Positions 7,943-17,231 of a stretch of 64,000 nt of DNA are shown here, in pieces (positions within the stretch are counted from its first letter, which is position 1; every line of letters starts with the position of its first letter). The DNA is from Verrucomicrobiota bacterium (lineage in GTDB: Bacteria; Verrucomicrobiota; Verrucomicrobiia; Opitutales; Opitutaceae): positions 62,001 to 126,000 of the forward strand of contig JAGVUB010000157.1 of NCBI GenBank assembly GCA_019136515.1, given 5' to 3'. Below the pieces are notes generated by a model. It searched no databases and was not told where the DNA came from. It saw only the letters and a program-made list of their open reading frames with translations. Made by a program: the position numbers and the translations under genes.

Positions 7943-9856
7943 CTAGCTCGCGGGCATCGACTGCGGTGGCGTGGGCGCTGTGCCGTCCCCTGCCCTGCCC
8001 GACTCGATCAACACCAGCAGCACGCTCAGATCCGCCGGGCTCACGCCGCTGATGCGACTGGCCTGGCCGAGCGTGGCCGGGCGTTGCGCGGCGAGCTTGA
8101 GGGCGCACTCCTTGCGGAGACCGCGGATGGCGAGGAAGTCGAGATCGGCGGGCACCTTCACCCGCTCCAGTCCGGCGAGCCGCTCGATGATCCGCCCTTC
8201 CCGCTCCAGATAGCCCCGATAGCGGATGCGGTAGAGCACCTCGTCCCGCACGGTGGCGTCTTCCTGGAGAAACTCGGCCGGCAACTCCGGTTCGTTGCCC
8301 ACGCGACGAATCAGGTCACCGAACGTAACGCCGTGACTGCGGGCGGACTCCAGTTGGGCGCACCAGTGCCCTACCCGCTCGGCCTTGTGCTCAATTCGCT
8401 CCAGCCGCCCTACTCCAACGAGTCCAGGCAAGCGCCGCAGGTGAGGCAGCATGCGCAGCTCGGCCGAGCCGTGGTTGAGCAGCAGTCGGTGCTCGGCGCG
8501 GCTGGTGAACATCCGATAGGGCTCGTTCGTCCCCTTCGTGACGAGGTCGTCGATGAGCACCCCGATGTAGGCCTCGTGCCGTCTCAAAACCAGGGGCTCA
8601 CCACCACGGACTTTCTGGGCGGCATTGATTCCCGCCACAGCCCCCTGCCCTGCGGCCTCCTCGTAGCCGGAGGTACCGTTAAGTTGACCAGCACAGAACA
8701 AGCCTTCGACGATTCGCGACTCCAAGCTCGGCCAGAGCTGGGTCGGCGGGGCGTAGTCGTACTCCACAGCATAGGCCGGACGCACGACCACGGCGTTCTC
8801 CATCCCCGGGATGCTGTGGATCAGCTCAAGTTGGACGTGGAACGGCATGCTCGTGGAGAGGCCGTTGATGTAGTACTCGTCGGTATGGCGCCCTTCCGGC
8901 TCCAGAAAGAGCAGATGTCGCGACTTGTCGGCGAAGCGCACAAACTTGTCCTCGATGCTTGGGCAATACCGCGGCCCCACCCCTTGGATCTGCCCCGAGT
9001 ACATCGCCGAGGTGTGCTTGTTGGCCCGCACGATCTCGGCCGAGCGCTCCGTCGTGTAGGTCATCCAGCATGAGAGCTGGTCGGAACCCGGCGCCCAGCC
9101 CTGTTGGCACTGCCCCGCGTGTTCCACGTGGAACATCGCCTCCGGGTCGCGAGTGTCGTGGAACGCGAAGAGCGTGGGCTGAGCGTCGCCCTTCTGCTCC
9201 TCCATCTTTGAGAAATCCAGGCTGCGGCCAAGCACCCGCGCAGGCGTTCCTGTCTTGAACCGCCGCAACTCGATCCCGGAGGCCTCCAAGCTCCCCGACA
9301 ACGTCCTCGCGCTGAAGTCTCCGAGGCGTCCGCCTTCATTCTTGTTCGTCCCGATGTGCAGCAGCCCGCGAAGAAAAGTTCCGGTGGTCAGCACGACCGT
9401 CCGCCCATGGAAGTCGATGTCGAGGTTGCTGTGGCAGCCGACGACCTTACCGCCTTCGACGATCAACCCAGTGACCGTGGCCTGGAAGATCTGGAGCCCG
9501 GGCTGGAGCTCCAGCGCGTGCTTCATGCGGAACTGGTACGCTTTCTTGTCGCACTGCGCGCGGGGCGATTGCACCGCTGGTCCCTTGGATTCGTTGAGCA
9601 ACCGGAACTGGATGCCTGTGGCGTCCGTGTTGACCGCCATCTCGCCGCCGAGCGCATCAATCTCACGCACGATCTGTCCCTTGGCTTGACCTCCGATCGC
9701 CGGGTTGCAGCTCATCTGGGCAATGGTGTCGAGGTTGCCGGTAAGCAACAGGGTGGAGGCCCCGAGCCGCGCAGCCGCCAGTGCGGCCTCGCAACCGGCA
9801 TGGCCGGCGCCGCACACGATCACATCGAAGACATTCTCTTGGAAAACGTATGCCAT
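7943..9856 (-). CDS. mnmG: tRNA uridine-34 carboxymethylaminomethyl synthesis enzyme MnmG (GidA)
   Basis: The FAD-dependent partner of MnmE, adding the carboxymethylaminomethyl group to C5 of wobble U34. The 637-residue product is of normal length. The FAD dinucleotide-binding motif GAGHAGCEAA is at about residues 16-25, followed by the MnmG signature MSCNPAIGGQAKGQ (48-61). The second signature GLFCAGQLNGTSGYEEAA lies further on, and the C-terminal helical domain ends at a family-typical LSVLL segment. It lies 42 nt after mnmE, forming the expected functional pair. The 5' end is the ATG at 9856. Confidence 0.98.
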   Translation of the reverse strand: MAYVFQENVFDVIVCGAGHAGCEAALAAARLGASTLLLTGNLDTIAQMSCNPAIGGQAKGQIVREIDALGGEMAVNTDATGIQFRLLNESKGPAVQSPRAQCDKKAYQFRMKHALELQPGLQIFQATVTGLIVEGGKVVGCHSNLDIDFHGRTVVLTTGTFLRGLLHIGTNKNEGGRLGDFSARTLSGSLEASGIELRRFKTGTPARVLGRSLDFSKMEEQKGDAQPTLFAFHDTRDPEAMFHVEHAGQCQQGWAPGSDQLSCWMTYTTERSAEIVRANKHTSAMYSGQIQGVGPRYCPSIEDKFVRFADKSRHLLFLEPEGRHTDEYYINGLSTSMPFHVQLELIHSIPGMENAVVVRPAYAVEYDYAPPTQLWPSLESRIVEGLFCAGQLNGTSGYEEAAGQGAVAGINAAQKVRGGEPLVLRRHEAYIGVLIDDLVTKGTNEPYRMFTSRAEHRLLLNHGSAELRMLPHLRRLPGLVGVGRLERIEHKAERVGHWCAQLESARSHGVTFGDLIRRVGNEPELPAEFLQEDATVRDEVLYRIRYRGYLEREGRIIERLAGLERVKVPADLDFLAIRGLRKECALKLAAQRPATLGQASRISGVSPADLSVLLVLIESGRAGDGTAPTPPQSMPAS

Positions 9857-9898
9857 GGCAGTGCTAACGAAGCTCGCAGGGTAGGGGACAGTGCCGGC

Positions 9899-11269
9899 TC
9901 ATTTGCCGATGCAGAAGCTGGAGAACAGCTTGTCCAGCACGCGCTCGTGATCGACGCGCCCGCCGATTCGGCCGAGCGCGTCCAGCGCCCCGCGCAGATC
10001 CGACGCCATCAACTCGTCCGGGGCCGTCCCCGCATCCCCGAGTTTTTCCTCCGCAAACGCCAGACATTGCGTGGCCTCCGTGAGCGCAGCGGCGTGGCGG
10101 GCGTTGATCGCGATGAGGTCGCCGCATATACTAAGCTGCTCTTTATCAATCAGTTCCGATACGATCTTTTCAAGATCACCGACGCCATCACCGGTGAGAG
10201 CCGACATCGCCACCTGTCCATACTCCCGCCACGCCTCCGGCAGCGGGACGCCCGCAGGCTGGGCCAAGTCCGTCTTGTTCCACACCAGAACCGTATTGGA
10301 TGCCGTAAGCCGGCCGGTGATGGCCGCCGGCAGGGCAGGGCAGGGGCGGGTGGAGTCGAGCACGACAAGGAAGAGGTCAGCCTCCGCGGCACGTTCCAGC
10401 GTGCGTTCGATTCCTCGGCGCTCCAGCGGGGCAGGGGACGGGTTCAAGCCAGCTGTATCTACTAACCGGATCTTATGTGCGCCGAGCACGCGCGGCTCCT
10501 CGAGGTAGTCGCGCGTCGTGCCCGGCTCCGGGCTCACCAGCGCGCGGTCCCAGCCCACGAGGCGGTTGAGCAGGCTGCTCTTGCCGGCGTTGGGCTCGCC
10601 CACGATCACCGTGCGCACGCCGTCGCGCAGGAGCGCGCCGTAGTGCGCCGTGGCGAGGAGCCGGCCGAGGTCGGCCCGCAGCGCCGCCACCTCGCCGCGT
10701 AGCCGCGCGCGGTTCTCCGCCGGCAGATCCTCCTCGGGGAAATCGATGTAGGCCTCCACCTGAGCGACCACGCCCACGAGCCGCTCGATCGCCGCCTCGA
10801 TCTGTCGGCCCAGCGCGCCGCGGAGCTGGCGGTTGGCCGCCTCCAGCGCGCGTTCGCCGCGGGCGTGGATGAGATCCATCACCGCCTCGGCTTGGCTGAG
10901 GTCCATCCGACCGTTGAGAAACGCCCGTTTCGTGAATTCCCCCGGTTCCGCCGCTCGGCAGCCGCGTGCGAAGAGGTCCTCCAGCACGCGCTGCGCGATG
11001 TACGGGTTGCCGTGGCAGGCGATCTCCAGCGAATCCTCGCCCGTGTACGACGCCGGCCCGGCGAAATACGTGAACAACACGTCGTCGATCACCACACCCG
11101 CACGGTCACGGTAGTCGGCATGTCGCGCCACGCGGGGTGGGAGCAGGCGACCCACTACCTCCCGCGCCACCCGCGAGCACTCGCCACCCGACACGCGCAC
11201 AAGGGCCACCGCCGACTCTCCGTGTGGTGTCGCGAGCGCTGCGATGGTGTCCTCTTGGGTGGCGGGCAT
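9899..11269 (-). CDS. mnmE: tRNA uridine-34 modification GTPase MnmE (TrmE)
   Basis: The GTPase partner of MnmG. From the ATG at 11269 (MPATQEDTIAALATP) it has 456 residues: an N-terminal folate-binding domain, a helical domain, then the G domain with G1 GEPNAGKS (224-231), G3 DTAG (271-274), G4 NKTD, and the C-terminal FCIGK motif whose Cys is needed for the modification reaction. Fifty in-frame codons upstream lack family resemblance and were excluded. mnmE and mnmG are adjacent, although the two genes are often unlinked in other bacteria. Confidence 0.97.
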   Translation of the reverse strand: MPATQEDTIAALATPHGESAVALVRVSGGECSRVAREVVGRLLPPRVARHADYRDRAGVVIDDVLFTYFAGPASYTGEDSLEIACHGNPYIAQRVLEDLFARGCRAAEPGEFTKRAFLNGRMDLSQAEAVMDLIHARGERALEAANRQLRGALGRQIEAAIERLVGVVAQVEAYIDFPEEDLPAENRARLRGEVAALRADLGRLLATAHYGALLRDGVRTVIVGEPNAGKSSLLNRLVGWDRALVSPEPGTTRDYLEEPRVLGAHKIRLVDTAGLNPSPAPLERRGIERTLERAAEADLFLVVLDSTRPCPALPAAITGRLTASNTVLVWNKTDLAQPAGVPLPEAWREYGQVAMSALTGDGVGDLEKIVSELIDKEQLSICGDLIAINARHAAALTEATQCLAFAEEKLGDAGTAPDELMASDLRGALDALGRIGGRVDHERVLDKLFSSFCIGK

Positions 11270-11348
11270 CGCGCCCACGTTGCACGCAGCCGCGGCGAAA
11301 ACAATCTCGCAGGAGGTCGACCGACGATGAAGCCATGCCGCCGCCGCA

Positions 11349-11852
11349 CTATGGGCTTCTCGGCGCATCCTCCGCGGCCACGTTCTTCGGATTGCCGAAC
11401 AGCCAACCGCGAAACGCAAAGCGTCCCTTGGCGCCCTTCACATCGAGCTCGATCGTGTAGTCGTTGTCGCTACGCCAATCGATCACGATGTGCCCAGTCA
11501 GCTCCTCGACCCCCGGCACTCCGCCTATCTTGTCCGCATCCACGGTCTCGAAGCCGTCGGGCAGCGCCAGCCTCCGTGGCGCCTCGACGATCCAGAGCCG
11601 GAAGCGCCGATCACCGCCCCCGGTGGTGAATGCCACCGGATCCCACGGCTTCTCAAGGTGGAACACCAGCGCCCCATCCGGCGCGATCCAGAGCGTGTAG
11701 AGCCGCCCGGTGGGCGTCTTGTTGAAACCGTCGAACGGGATCGTGCTGCGCGGAATCGCCGCAGAATCCCCAGCGCAGACGAGCACGCCCTGGATGTCGT
11801 GGCCATGGGCAACGGCCGCCAGAAGCAGCATCGGCAAAAGAAAGTGTTTCAT
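11349..11852 (-). CDS. Secreted protein of unknown function
   Basis: The product has 167 residues. The first 18 (MKHFLLPMLLLAAVAHGH) look like a Sec signal peptide. The mature part has short beta-rich segments (GRLYTLWIAPDGALVFHLE, RFRLWIVEAPRRL) and ends near FAFRGWLFGNPKNV. I do not recognise a family. The start at 11852 is chosen because it gives the signal peptide, while the open frame upstream is low-quality. It lies 79 nt before mnmE on the same strand and divergently from the membrane gene at 12017. Confidence 0.7.
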   Translation of the reverse strand: MKHFLLPMLLLAAVAHGHDIQGVLVCAGDSAAIPRSTIPFDGFNKTPTGRLYTLWIAPDGALVFHLEKPWDPVAFTTGGGDRRFRLWIVEAPRRLALPDGFETVDADKIGGVPGVEELTGHIVIDWRSDNDYTIELDVKGAKGRFAFRGWLFGNPKNVAAEDAPRSP

Positions 11853-12016
11853 CGTCCGGACATGGTTGGCACTCGCCCCACGCCTCCGTATTCCACCCCT
11901 GGGTGCGCCGGGCGCAAGCCCGCACTCGGGTGCGGCCGCGGCAATCGCGCACGGTCGGCCACTCCGCCCCACGATTCGACTGGGCAGGGGACCGGCCGCC
12001 GGCTTTCCTCCGGGCC

Positions 12017-12556
12017 ATGGATACGCTCGACACCCAGCGCCTCGACTTCATCCGCCGCAGTGCCGGCTTCTCCGCCTTTCCCCTCGCCGGCATCGTGGCG
12101 TGGACGGTGCTCGGCCTTGCCAGCCTGTTCGTGCCCGCAACCACGGCGCTCTACGTGATGCTCTTCGCCACAGGGGCGATTTTCCCGCTCGCGCTGGGGA
12201 TCGCTGCGTTGACCGGGCAGCAGGTCTTCCAGAGGGGCAACGCGTTTGCGGCCCTGATCGGCCAGTCAGTGCTCATGGTAAACCTGCTCTGGGCGCTGCA
12301 CTTCCTGCTCATCCTGAGGCAACCCGATCTCGCCCCCCTCTCCCTCGCGCTCGGCCTCGGCCTGCACTGGATCGTGTTCGGCTGGATCATCCGGGCGCCC
12401 CTCGGGCTGATCCATGCCATCGTCCGCACCACCGCTTGCACCGCGGCCTACCTGCACGGCGGCGAGCACCGGATGGCCGCGATCGCCGCCGCAGTCGTGG
12501 CAAGCTACACCCTCACGCTGGTCCAGCTGCGCGCCTGGTCCCGCCGCATCGGTTGA
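12017..12556 (+). CDS. Small integral membrane protein, possibly DUF7010-like
   Basis: A 179-residue hydrophobic protein with about five or six predicted membrane segments, for example LAGIVAWTVLGLASLFVP, LYVMLFATGAIFPLALGIAA and SVLMVNLLWALHFLLIL. The N-terminus MDTLDTQRLDFIRRSAGFSA is polar and cytoplasmic-looking, followed by a Phe-Pro-containing first helix. The layout reminds me of the DUF7010 family, but this is recall and not a search result. It is divergent from the secreted gene at 11852 and upstream of the nitroreductase, with 137 nt between them. Confidence 0.7.
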   Translation: MDTLDTQRLDFIRRSAGFSAFPLAGIVAWTVLGLASLFVPATTALYVMLFATGAIFPLALGIAALTGQQVFQRGNAFAALIGQSVLMVNLLWALHFLLILRQPDLAPLSLALGLGLHWIVFGWIIRAPLGLIHAIVRTTACTAAYLHGGEHRMAAIAAAVVASYTLTLVQLRAWSRRIG

Positions 12557-12693
12557 AGAATCCAGACCTTCGCGGGAAGGACCAACCCGCGGCCGCCCGC
12601 TCCAGCAGGTGCGACCACCAGCCTGCGTAGGCCCCACTCGGGCAACCGCTATCTCCTCGACCGCAGGCGCCGGCGGGTTTTCATTCGCGGACC

Positions 12694-13362
12694 ATGAACG
12701 CCCTCGACGCCATGCACGCCCGCCGCTCCATCCGCGAGTTCACCGATGAGCTCGTGCCGGCGGAGACCATCCGCCAGCTCGTGGAGGCCGCCGGCCGCGC
12801 CCCGAGCTCGAAGAACACCCAGCCATGGCGCCTGTATCTCGTGCAGGGCGCCGCGCTCGACTCGCTGCGCAGCGACTATCTCGCGGCCTTCGACGCCAAG
12901 TCCCCGGCGAAACCCGGCTACCAATACTCGCCCAATCCGCTGCCCGAGGCATGGGCGGCGCGCGCGAAGGAGTGCGGCATCGGCATCTTCAAGCACAAAG
13001 GCATCGGCCGCGACGATACGGCCAAGCGGTCCGCGCACGACCGCGAGAACTTCCGGTTCTTCGGCGCCCAGCAGGTGTTCTTCCTCGGCACGCAGGCCTC
13101 GGCATACGCGCACGGGACGTTCTTCGACTGCGGCTTCGTGTTCGACAACCTGATGCTCGGACTCACCGCCCTCGGCTACGGCTCCTGCCCGCAGTACAGC
13201 GTGATGATCTATCCGGACCTGCTGCGAAAGCACATCCCCGGCACCGAGGACACGCTCTTCATCGCCGGCCTGCCCTTCGGCCGCCCGAAACCCGGCAGCC
13301 TCGTCAACGAGTTCCAGCCCGCGCGCCTACCAGCCGACGCCTGGTTCAAGACCGTGGCGTGA
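12694..13362 (+). CDS. Nitroreductase family FMN-dependent oxidoreductase
   Basis: An oxidoreductase of 222 residues that probably binds FMN and reduces nitro or quinone-like substrates with NAD(P)H. The N-terminus MNALDAMHARRSIREFTDE carries the family's RRSxRxF flavin-phosphate motif, followed by APSSKNTQPWRLYLV, the second hallmark. The C-terminal half has LMLGLTALGYGSCPQ and IAGLPFGRPKP, also typical. The physiological substrate cannot be told. The gene stands alone, convergent with recA, whose terminator lies just downstream at 13423-13455. Confidence 0.92.
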   Translation: MNALDAMHARRSIREFTDELVPAETIRQLVEAAGRAPSSKNTQPWRLYLVQGAALDSLRSDYLAAFDAKSPAKPGYQYSPNPLPEAWAARAKECGIGIFKHKGIGRDDTAKRSAHDRENFRFFGAQQVFFLGTQASAYAHGTFFDCGFVFDNLMLGLTALGYGSCPQYSVMIYPDLLRKHIPGTEDTLFIAGLPFGRPKPGSLVNEFQPARLPADAWFKTVA

Positions 13363-13422
13363 GCGTCACTTCCAAGCGCAGCCTCCTGCCGAACAGAGGG
13401 GGCCGCGCCCGCCTTAACCGCT

Positions 13423-13455
13423 AAAAACCCCGCGCCGGAATGGACGCGGGGTTTC
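13423..13455 (-). terminator. Rho-independent terminator of recA
   Basis: A perfect 10-bp stem (AAACCCCGCG at 13425-13434 with CGCGGGGTTT at 13445-13454) with a 10-nt loop. On the minus strand the stem runs into TTTTTAG, 19 nt after the recA stop codon. The plus-strand side is T-poorer, so it mainly serves recA but may also stop the convergent nitroreductase transcript. Confidence 0.9.
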
Positions 13456-13473
13456 TACTGAAAGGGCGGAGCC

Positions 13474-14568
13474 TTACTCGGCAGAATTCTCGACACCGGC
13501 GCTCTCGCCAAGGGCAGTCCCACCGGACACGGTGACCTTCTCCATGATGGTGGCGCGGATCTTCTCGGCGACCTCGGGCTTCTCCGCGAGGAACGTCTTC
13601 GCGGCCTCGCGGCCCTGACCGATGAGGTTGCCCTCGTAGGCGATCCACGCGCCCTTCTTTTCGAGCACCTTCTGCTCGATGCCGAGGTCGAGCAGCGAGC
13701 CGGTCTTGGAGATGCCCTCGGTGTACATGATGTCGAACTCGCACTCGGTGAAAGGCGGCGCGACCTTGTTCTTCACCACCTTGATCTTGGTGCGGTTGCC
13801 GATGACCTTGCCGGCCGGGTCCTTGATCTGGCCGATGCGGCGGATGTCGATGCGAATGGACGAAAAGAATTTCAGCGCGCGGCCGCCAGGGGTCGTCTCG
13901 GGGTTGCCGAACATCACACCGATTTTCTCGCGGATCTGGTTGGTGAAAATGCACACGCACTTGGTCTTCGAGATCACCGCGGTCAGGCGGCGCATGGCCT
14001 GGCTCATCAGTCGCGCCTGCGAGCCCACCGTGGCATCGCCCATCTGGCCATCGAGTTCCTGCTTGGAAATGAGGGCCGCGACCGAGTCGATCACGATGAC
14101 ATCGATCGCCCCGGAGCGGATGAGCGTCTCGGCGATGGTGAGCGCGTCTTCACCACTGTCGGGCTGGGAAACGAGGAGGTCGTCGAGGTTGACGCCCACG
14201 ACACGCGCATACTTCGGATCGAGGGCGTGCTCGACGTCGATGAAGGCCGCAAGACCGCCCTTCTTCTGGACCTCCGCGATCACGCTCAAGCAAAGGGTGG
14301 TCTTGCCCGAGGATTCGGGTCCGAAAATCTCGATGATGCGGCCGGTGGGCAGTCCGCCGGCGCCGAGGGCAAGATCGATGGCGATGGAACCGGTGGAGAC
14401 CGTTTCGACCTTCATCTTCGTCGCGTCGCCGAGACGCATGATGGAGCCTTCGCCAAACTCCTTGGTGATGGCGGAGAGGGCGAGATCGAGGTTCTTGCGG
14501 GCGGCAGCATCGGCGGCGACCTGGGCGGAGGCCTTCGATTTTTCGGCGGGAGCGACGGGCTTGGACAT
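13474..14568 (-). CDS. recA: Recombinase RecA
   Basis: The DNA strand-exchange protein and SOS coprotease. From the ATG at 14568 ([16 protein letters not shown]) it has 364 residues, with the Walker [11 protein letters not shown] at 83-92, [37 protein letters not shown] and the normal DNA-binding loops. The frame stays open upstream, with an ATG at 14676 (MISDLESAP) and a TTG at 14682, which would add 36-38 residues; no start has a clear Shine-Dalgarno sequence, so the N-terminus is uncertain. I found no convincing LexA operator in the upstream 240 nt. Confidence 0.98.
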   Translation of the reverse strand: MSKPVAPAEKSKASAQVAADAAARKNLDLALSAITKEFGEGSIMRLGDATKMKVETVSTGSIAIDLALGAGGLPTGRIIEIFGPESSGKTTLCLSVIAEVQKKGGLAAFIDVEHALDPKYARVVGVNLDDLLVSQPDSGEDALTIAETLIRSGAIDVIVIDSVAALISKQELDGQMGDATVGSQARLMSQAMRRLTAVISKTKCVCIFTNQIREKIGVMFGNPETTPGGRALKFFSSIRIDIRRIGQIKDPAGKVIGNRTKIKVVKNKVAPPFTECEFDIMYTEGISKTGSLLDLGIEQKVLEKKGAWIAYEGNLIGQGREAAKTFLAEKPEVAEKIRATIMEKVTVSGGTALGESAGVENSAE

Positions 14569-14811
14569 GGTGGAAATATCGGCGACGGGTTTGCGCGGGG
14601 AACGAGGGGCGACGCTTGCCGAAACGAGGGGAGTGGCAAGTGCGATGTCGGGAGCGGACTCGAGATCGGAGATCATGCGCAAACCCTAGCACCAGGGGTC
14701 GGACAAGGGCGGGCCGAGGGACAAATGCCACGGGCCAATGAGTATGGCCTCGCGCGTCCAGCGCCCGGCCTCGCCGCCTTCGGCCATCCCCCATCCGCGT
14801 TCGTACACTTT

Positions 14812-16035
14812 CTACACCCACGCGATCCACGCCACGCCAAGCAGGAGCGTCAGCAGCGCGATCGGCGTACCCGCCTTCAGGTACTCGACAAAACCCAGGC
14901 GCACGCCGCGGCGGCGCGCTGTCTCGGCTACGATGAGATTGGCCACGGAGCCGAGCAGCGTGAGGTTGCCAGCGAGGGTCGTCGCCATCGCGAGCGTGAG
15001 CCACGCCTGATGCGGGTCGGCGAGCCCCGGCACGACCGGTCGGAACAGCATGACCGCGGGCACGTTCGAGACGATGTTGCTGAGGATCAGTGAAACGACG
15101 GTGAGCGAGCCCGTACCCGCGTCCGCATAGGGGCGGAGCAGAGCGAAGAGTCGCGCGCTCAGCCCGCTGTGCTCGATGGCTCCGGTCACGACAAACAACC
15201 CGCTGAAGAACACCAGCAACGACCAGTCGATCTCCTGGAAGACCTTCTCCGGCTCCAATCGCCGCGTGACCAGCAGCAACGCCGCAGCGGCTGCAGCGGC
15301 TAGTGGCACTGGGGCGCCGCACACCAGCGCGACGAGCATAAGCCCAGTCGCGACCATCGATTTGCGCAGGAGCGGGCGGTACTGCTGCGGCGGCAGCTCG
15401 AGCCGCTCGGCAAATTCCTCTGCGCGAAACTCGCGCCGGTAGACGAGAATGATCACCACCCAGCCGATCACGAGCCCGAGCAGCGCGATCGGCCCGAGCG
15501 CGCGGGTGAAGTCGACGAATGTTATGCCCGACGAGATGCCCACGAGCATGTTCTGCGGGTTGCCGGTGATCGTCGCCACCGATCCGATATTGGCGGCAGT
15601 CACGAGCCCGACGAGATAGGGCAGGGGATTGCGCTTCAGCCCCGCGGTGAGGTCGAGCACGAGCGGGGTGAAGACGAGCACGATGGTGTCGTTGAGAAAG
15701 ACTGCCGAGAGCAGGCCGGAGACGAAGACGATCAGGGCGAGCAGGCGCCGCGGCGTGCGCGCGAAGCGGATGACGTGCGAGTTGACCAGGTGGAAGAAGC
15801 CGGCGAGGCGCAGGTTCACGTTGAGGACCATCATCCCGAAGAGCAGCAGGATGGTGTTCCAGTCCACCGCGCGGTACGCCACGTCCAACGGCATGAGCCC
15901 GCACGCGACGAACAGCACCGCGCCGACCAGCGCGATCGTGGCACGGTTCATCTTCAGCGCCGGGTACCGGCCGACCGCCACGCCCACAAGCGTGACGATG
16001 GCCAGGGCGGCGACGGCGAGCTGGGTCCAGTTCAT
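14812..16035 (-). CDS. SLC13/ArsB-type anion permease
   Basis: A 407-residue integral membrane transporter with about ten to twelve membrane helices, start ATG 16035 (MNWTQLAVAALAIVT). It shows the ion-transporter superfamily features: two repeats, the first with SAVFLNDTIVLVFTPL and NIGSVATITGNPQNMLVG, the second with LILSNIVSNVPAVMLF and GNLTLLGSVANLIVAE. These SNT/NPQN-like motifs occur in ArsB and the DASS/SLC13 group. The substrate (arsenite, dicarboxylate, sulfate or other anion) cannot be read from the sequence, and no arsR or arsC lies nearby. It is downstream of recA's start on the same strand. Confidence 0.9.
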   Translation of the reverse strand: MNWTQLAVAALAIVTLVGVAVGRYPALKMNRATIALVGAVLFVACGLMPLDVAYRAVDWNTILLLFGMMVLNVNLRLAGFFHLVNSHVIRFARTPRRLLALIVFVSGLLSAVFLNDTIVLVFTPLVLDLTAGLKRNPLPYLVGLVTAANIGSVATITGNPQNMLVGISSGITFVDFTRALGPIALLGLVIGWVVIILVYRREFRAEEFAERLELPPQQYRPLLRKSMVATGLMLVALVCGAPVPLAAAAAAALLLVTRRLEPEKVFQEIDWSLLVFFSGLFVVTGAIEHSGLSARLFALLRPYADAGTGSLTVVSLILSNIVSNVPAVMLFRPVVPGLADPHQAWLTLAMATTLAGNLTLLGSVANLIVAETARRRGVRLGFVEYLKAGTPIALLTLLLGVAWIAWV

Positions 16036-16148
16036 CGGCCTGGAGGCTGCGGCGCCTCCCTGCTGTGGGCAAATCGGCAATCGCGCCGGCCCATTTCACA
16101 TCAAGGATCGGCGTCGCCAGCCGATAGAAGCGGCACCGGCATCTGTGC

Positions 16149-17078
16149 ATGAAAGAGATCGAGATCACCGAGATTCCCCCACTGTCCCCCGGCGAACTGT
16201 CGCTGCTGGACATGCACAGCATCGCCAATGTCCTCAATGTCCTTCGTTGCGAGCTGACCGTGCTCGGCCTGCTGGCGGCCGACCGCGACAGCTATTTCCA
16301 CGACGGGTTGGCTGTGTGCGATTCGCTCCGCGCCTCCATGCGGAACCATGAGGCCGCGCTGCGGTCGGCCACGCGTATCGAGGAGTTCGAACACATCGTC
16401 TTCACCGAGCTGACGGTCAAACTGGAGAACCCGCCCCGCCGTCCCGATCCCAGGGACATCTCAGAGTCGTTGGACAATCTCCGCGCCGTCTTCGCCATCC
16501 TCAAGGTGCGGGCCATGGAAATCCTCGCCCGCGCCGCCACCCCGGACCGCTGGACGCCATTCGACCTCGACAAGCTCCGGGCCGACTTCCTCGACGTCTT
16601 CGCCGCCATCGAGAAGAACAGCAAGGGCCGCTACCGCATCCTCTACAACGCGGCCCGCAAGGAGGCGAACGACTACTACATCGACTTCAAGTTCGAGACC
16701 GCAGGCGGCGGCGCGTTGCTGATGCCTCCGGTATTCCAGGACTCCATGCGCGACCTGATCGCCAACGCCCGCAAGTACACCGCCCCGGGCGGCAGCATCA
16801 CCGCCGCCCTCTACGAGGACGACCGCGAGCTGCGCTTCGTCGTCTCCGACACCGGCCGAGGCATCCCCGAGTCGGAGCTGGCGACCGTGGTCGAGTTCGG
16901 CAAACGCGCCTCCAATGTCGGCAACGTGCGCACGATGGGCGGCGGCTTCGGTCTCACGAAGGCGTTCATGGTGGCCAAACGCTTCGGCGGCCGCTTCTGG
17001 ATCGCTTCGGAGCTCGGCCGGGGCACACGGATTCGCATCGCCATTCCCCGACCGGAAGCCATCCCGCACGCTGCCTGA
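16149..17078 (+). CDS. Atypical soluble histidine kinase-like ATPase
   Basis: A 309-residue soluble protein. The C-terminal third is a clear HATPase_c domain: N box DLIANARKYTAPGGS, G1 VSDTGRGIPESEL, G2 GGGFGLTKAFMVAKRFGG and G3-like SELGRGTRIRIAIP. The N-terminal 200 residues are helical and have no standard HisKA box; DMHSIANVLNVLRCEL, with His23, is a possible phospho-acceptor site. There is no membrane segment, PAS domain or linked response regulator. It may be an orphan kinase or an ATP-binding regulator. The start ATG at 16149 is 113 nt from the divergent permease. Confidence 0.8.
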   Translation: MKEIEITEIPPLSPGELSLLDMHSIANVLNVLRCELTVLGLLAADRDSYFHDGLAVCDSLRASMRNHEAALRSATRIEEFEHIVFTELTVKLENPPRRPDPRDISESLDNLRAVFAILKVRAMEILARAATPDRWTPFDLDKLRADFLDVFAAIEKNSKGRYRILYNAARKEANDYYIDFKFETAGGGALLMPPVFQDSMRDLIANARKYTAPGGSITAALYEDDRELRFVVSDTGRGIPESELATVVEFGKRASNVGNVRTMGGGFGLTKAFMVAKRFGGRFWIASELGRGTRIRIAIPRPEAIPHAA

Positions 17079-17126
17079 CCGCGCGCCGTCTTCAGCCGCC
17101 ACAACCGGGCACGCGAGCGGGCAAAC

Positions 17127-17193
17127 TCCCGGCTCCGGGATTATAGTTGGTCGTGGCGCCACAGGCGCACCCCGCGACGGCCTCCGCCGTCGC
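17127..17193. repeat. Cluster of three short palindromes (REP-like)
   Basis: In the 153-nt gap before the TPR gene there are three separate palindromes: TCCCGG-CT-CCGGGA (17127-17140), GTGGCGCCAC (17153-17162), and GCGACGGC-CTCC-GCCGTCGC (17174-17193). The last is an 8-bp stem with a 4-nt loop. There is no T-run, so termination is unlikely. They look like repetitive extragenic palindromes, but copy number cannot be judged from this window alone. Confidence 0.55.
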
Positions 17194-17231
17194 CCGCCCA
17201 CGGGAGCCACTGCGATATCGGAGGGAACGTT

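Noticed and set aside
14569-14811. LexA operator upstream of recA
   Set aside because: No CGAAC-N4-GTTCG, TGTTC-N4-GAACA or similar palindrome was found in the upstream 240 nt; the few GTTC/GAAC half-sites are not paired at operator spacing.
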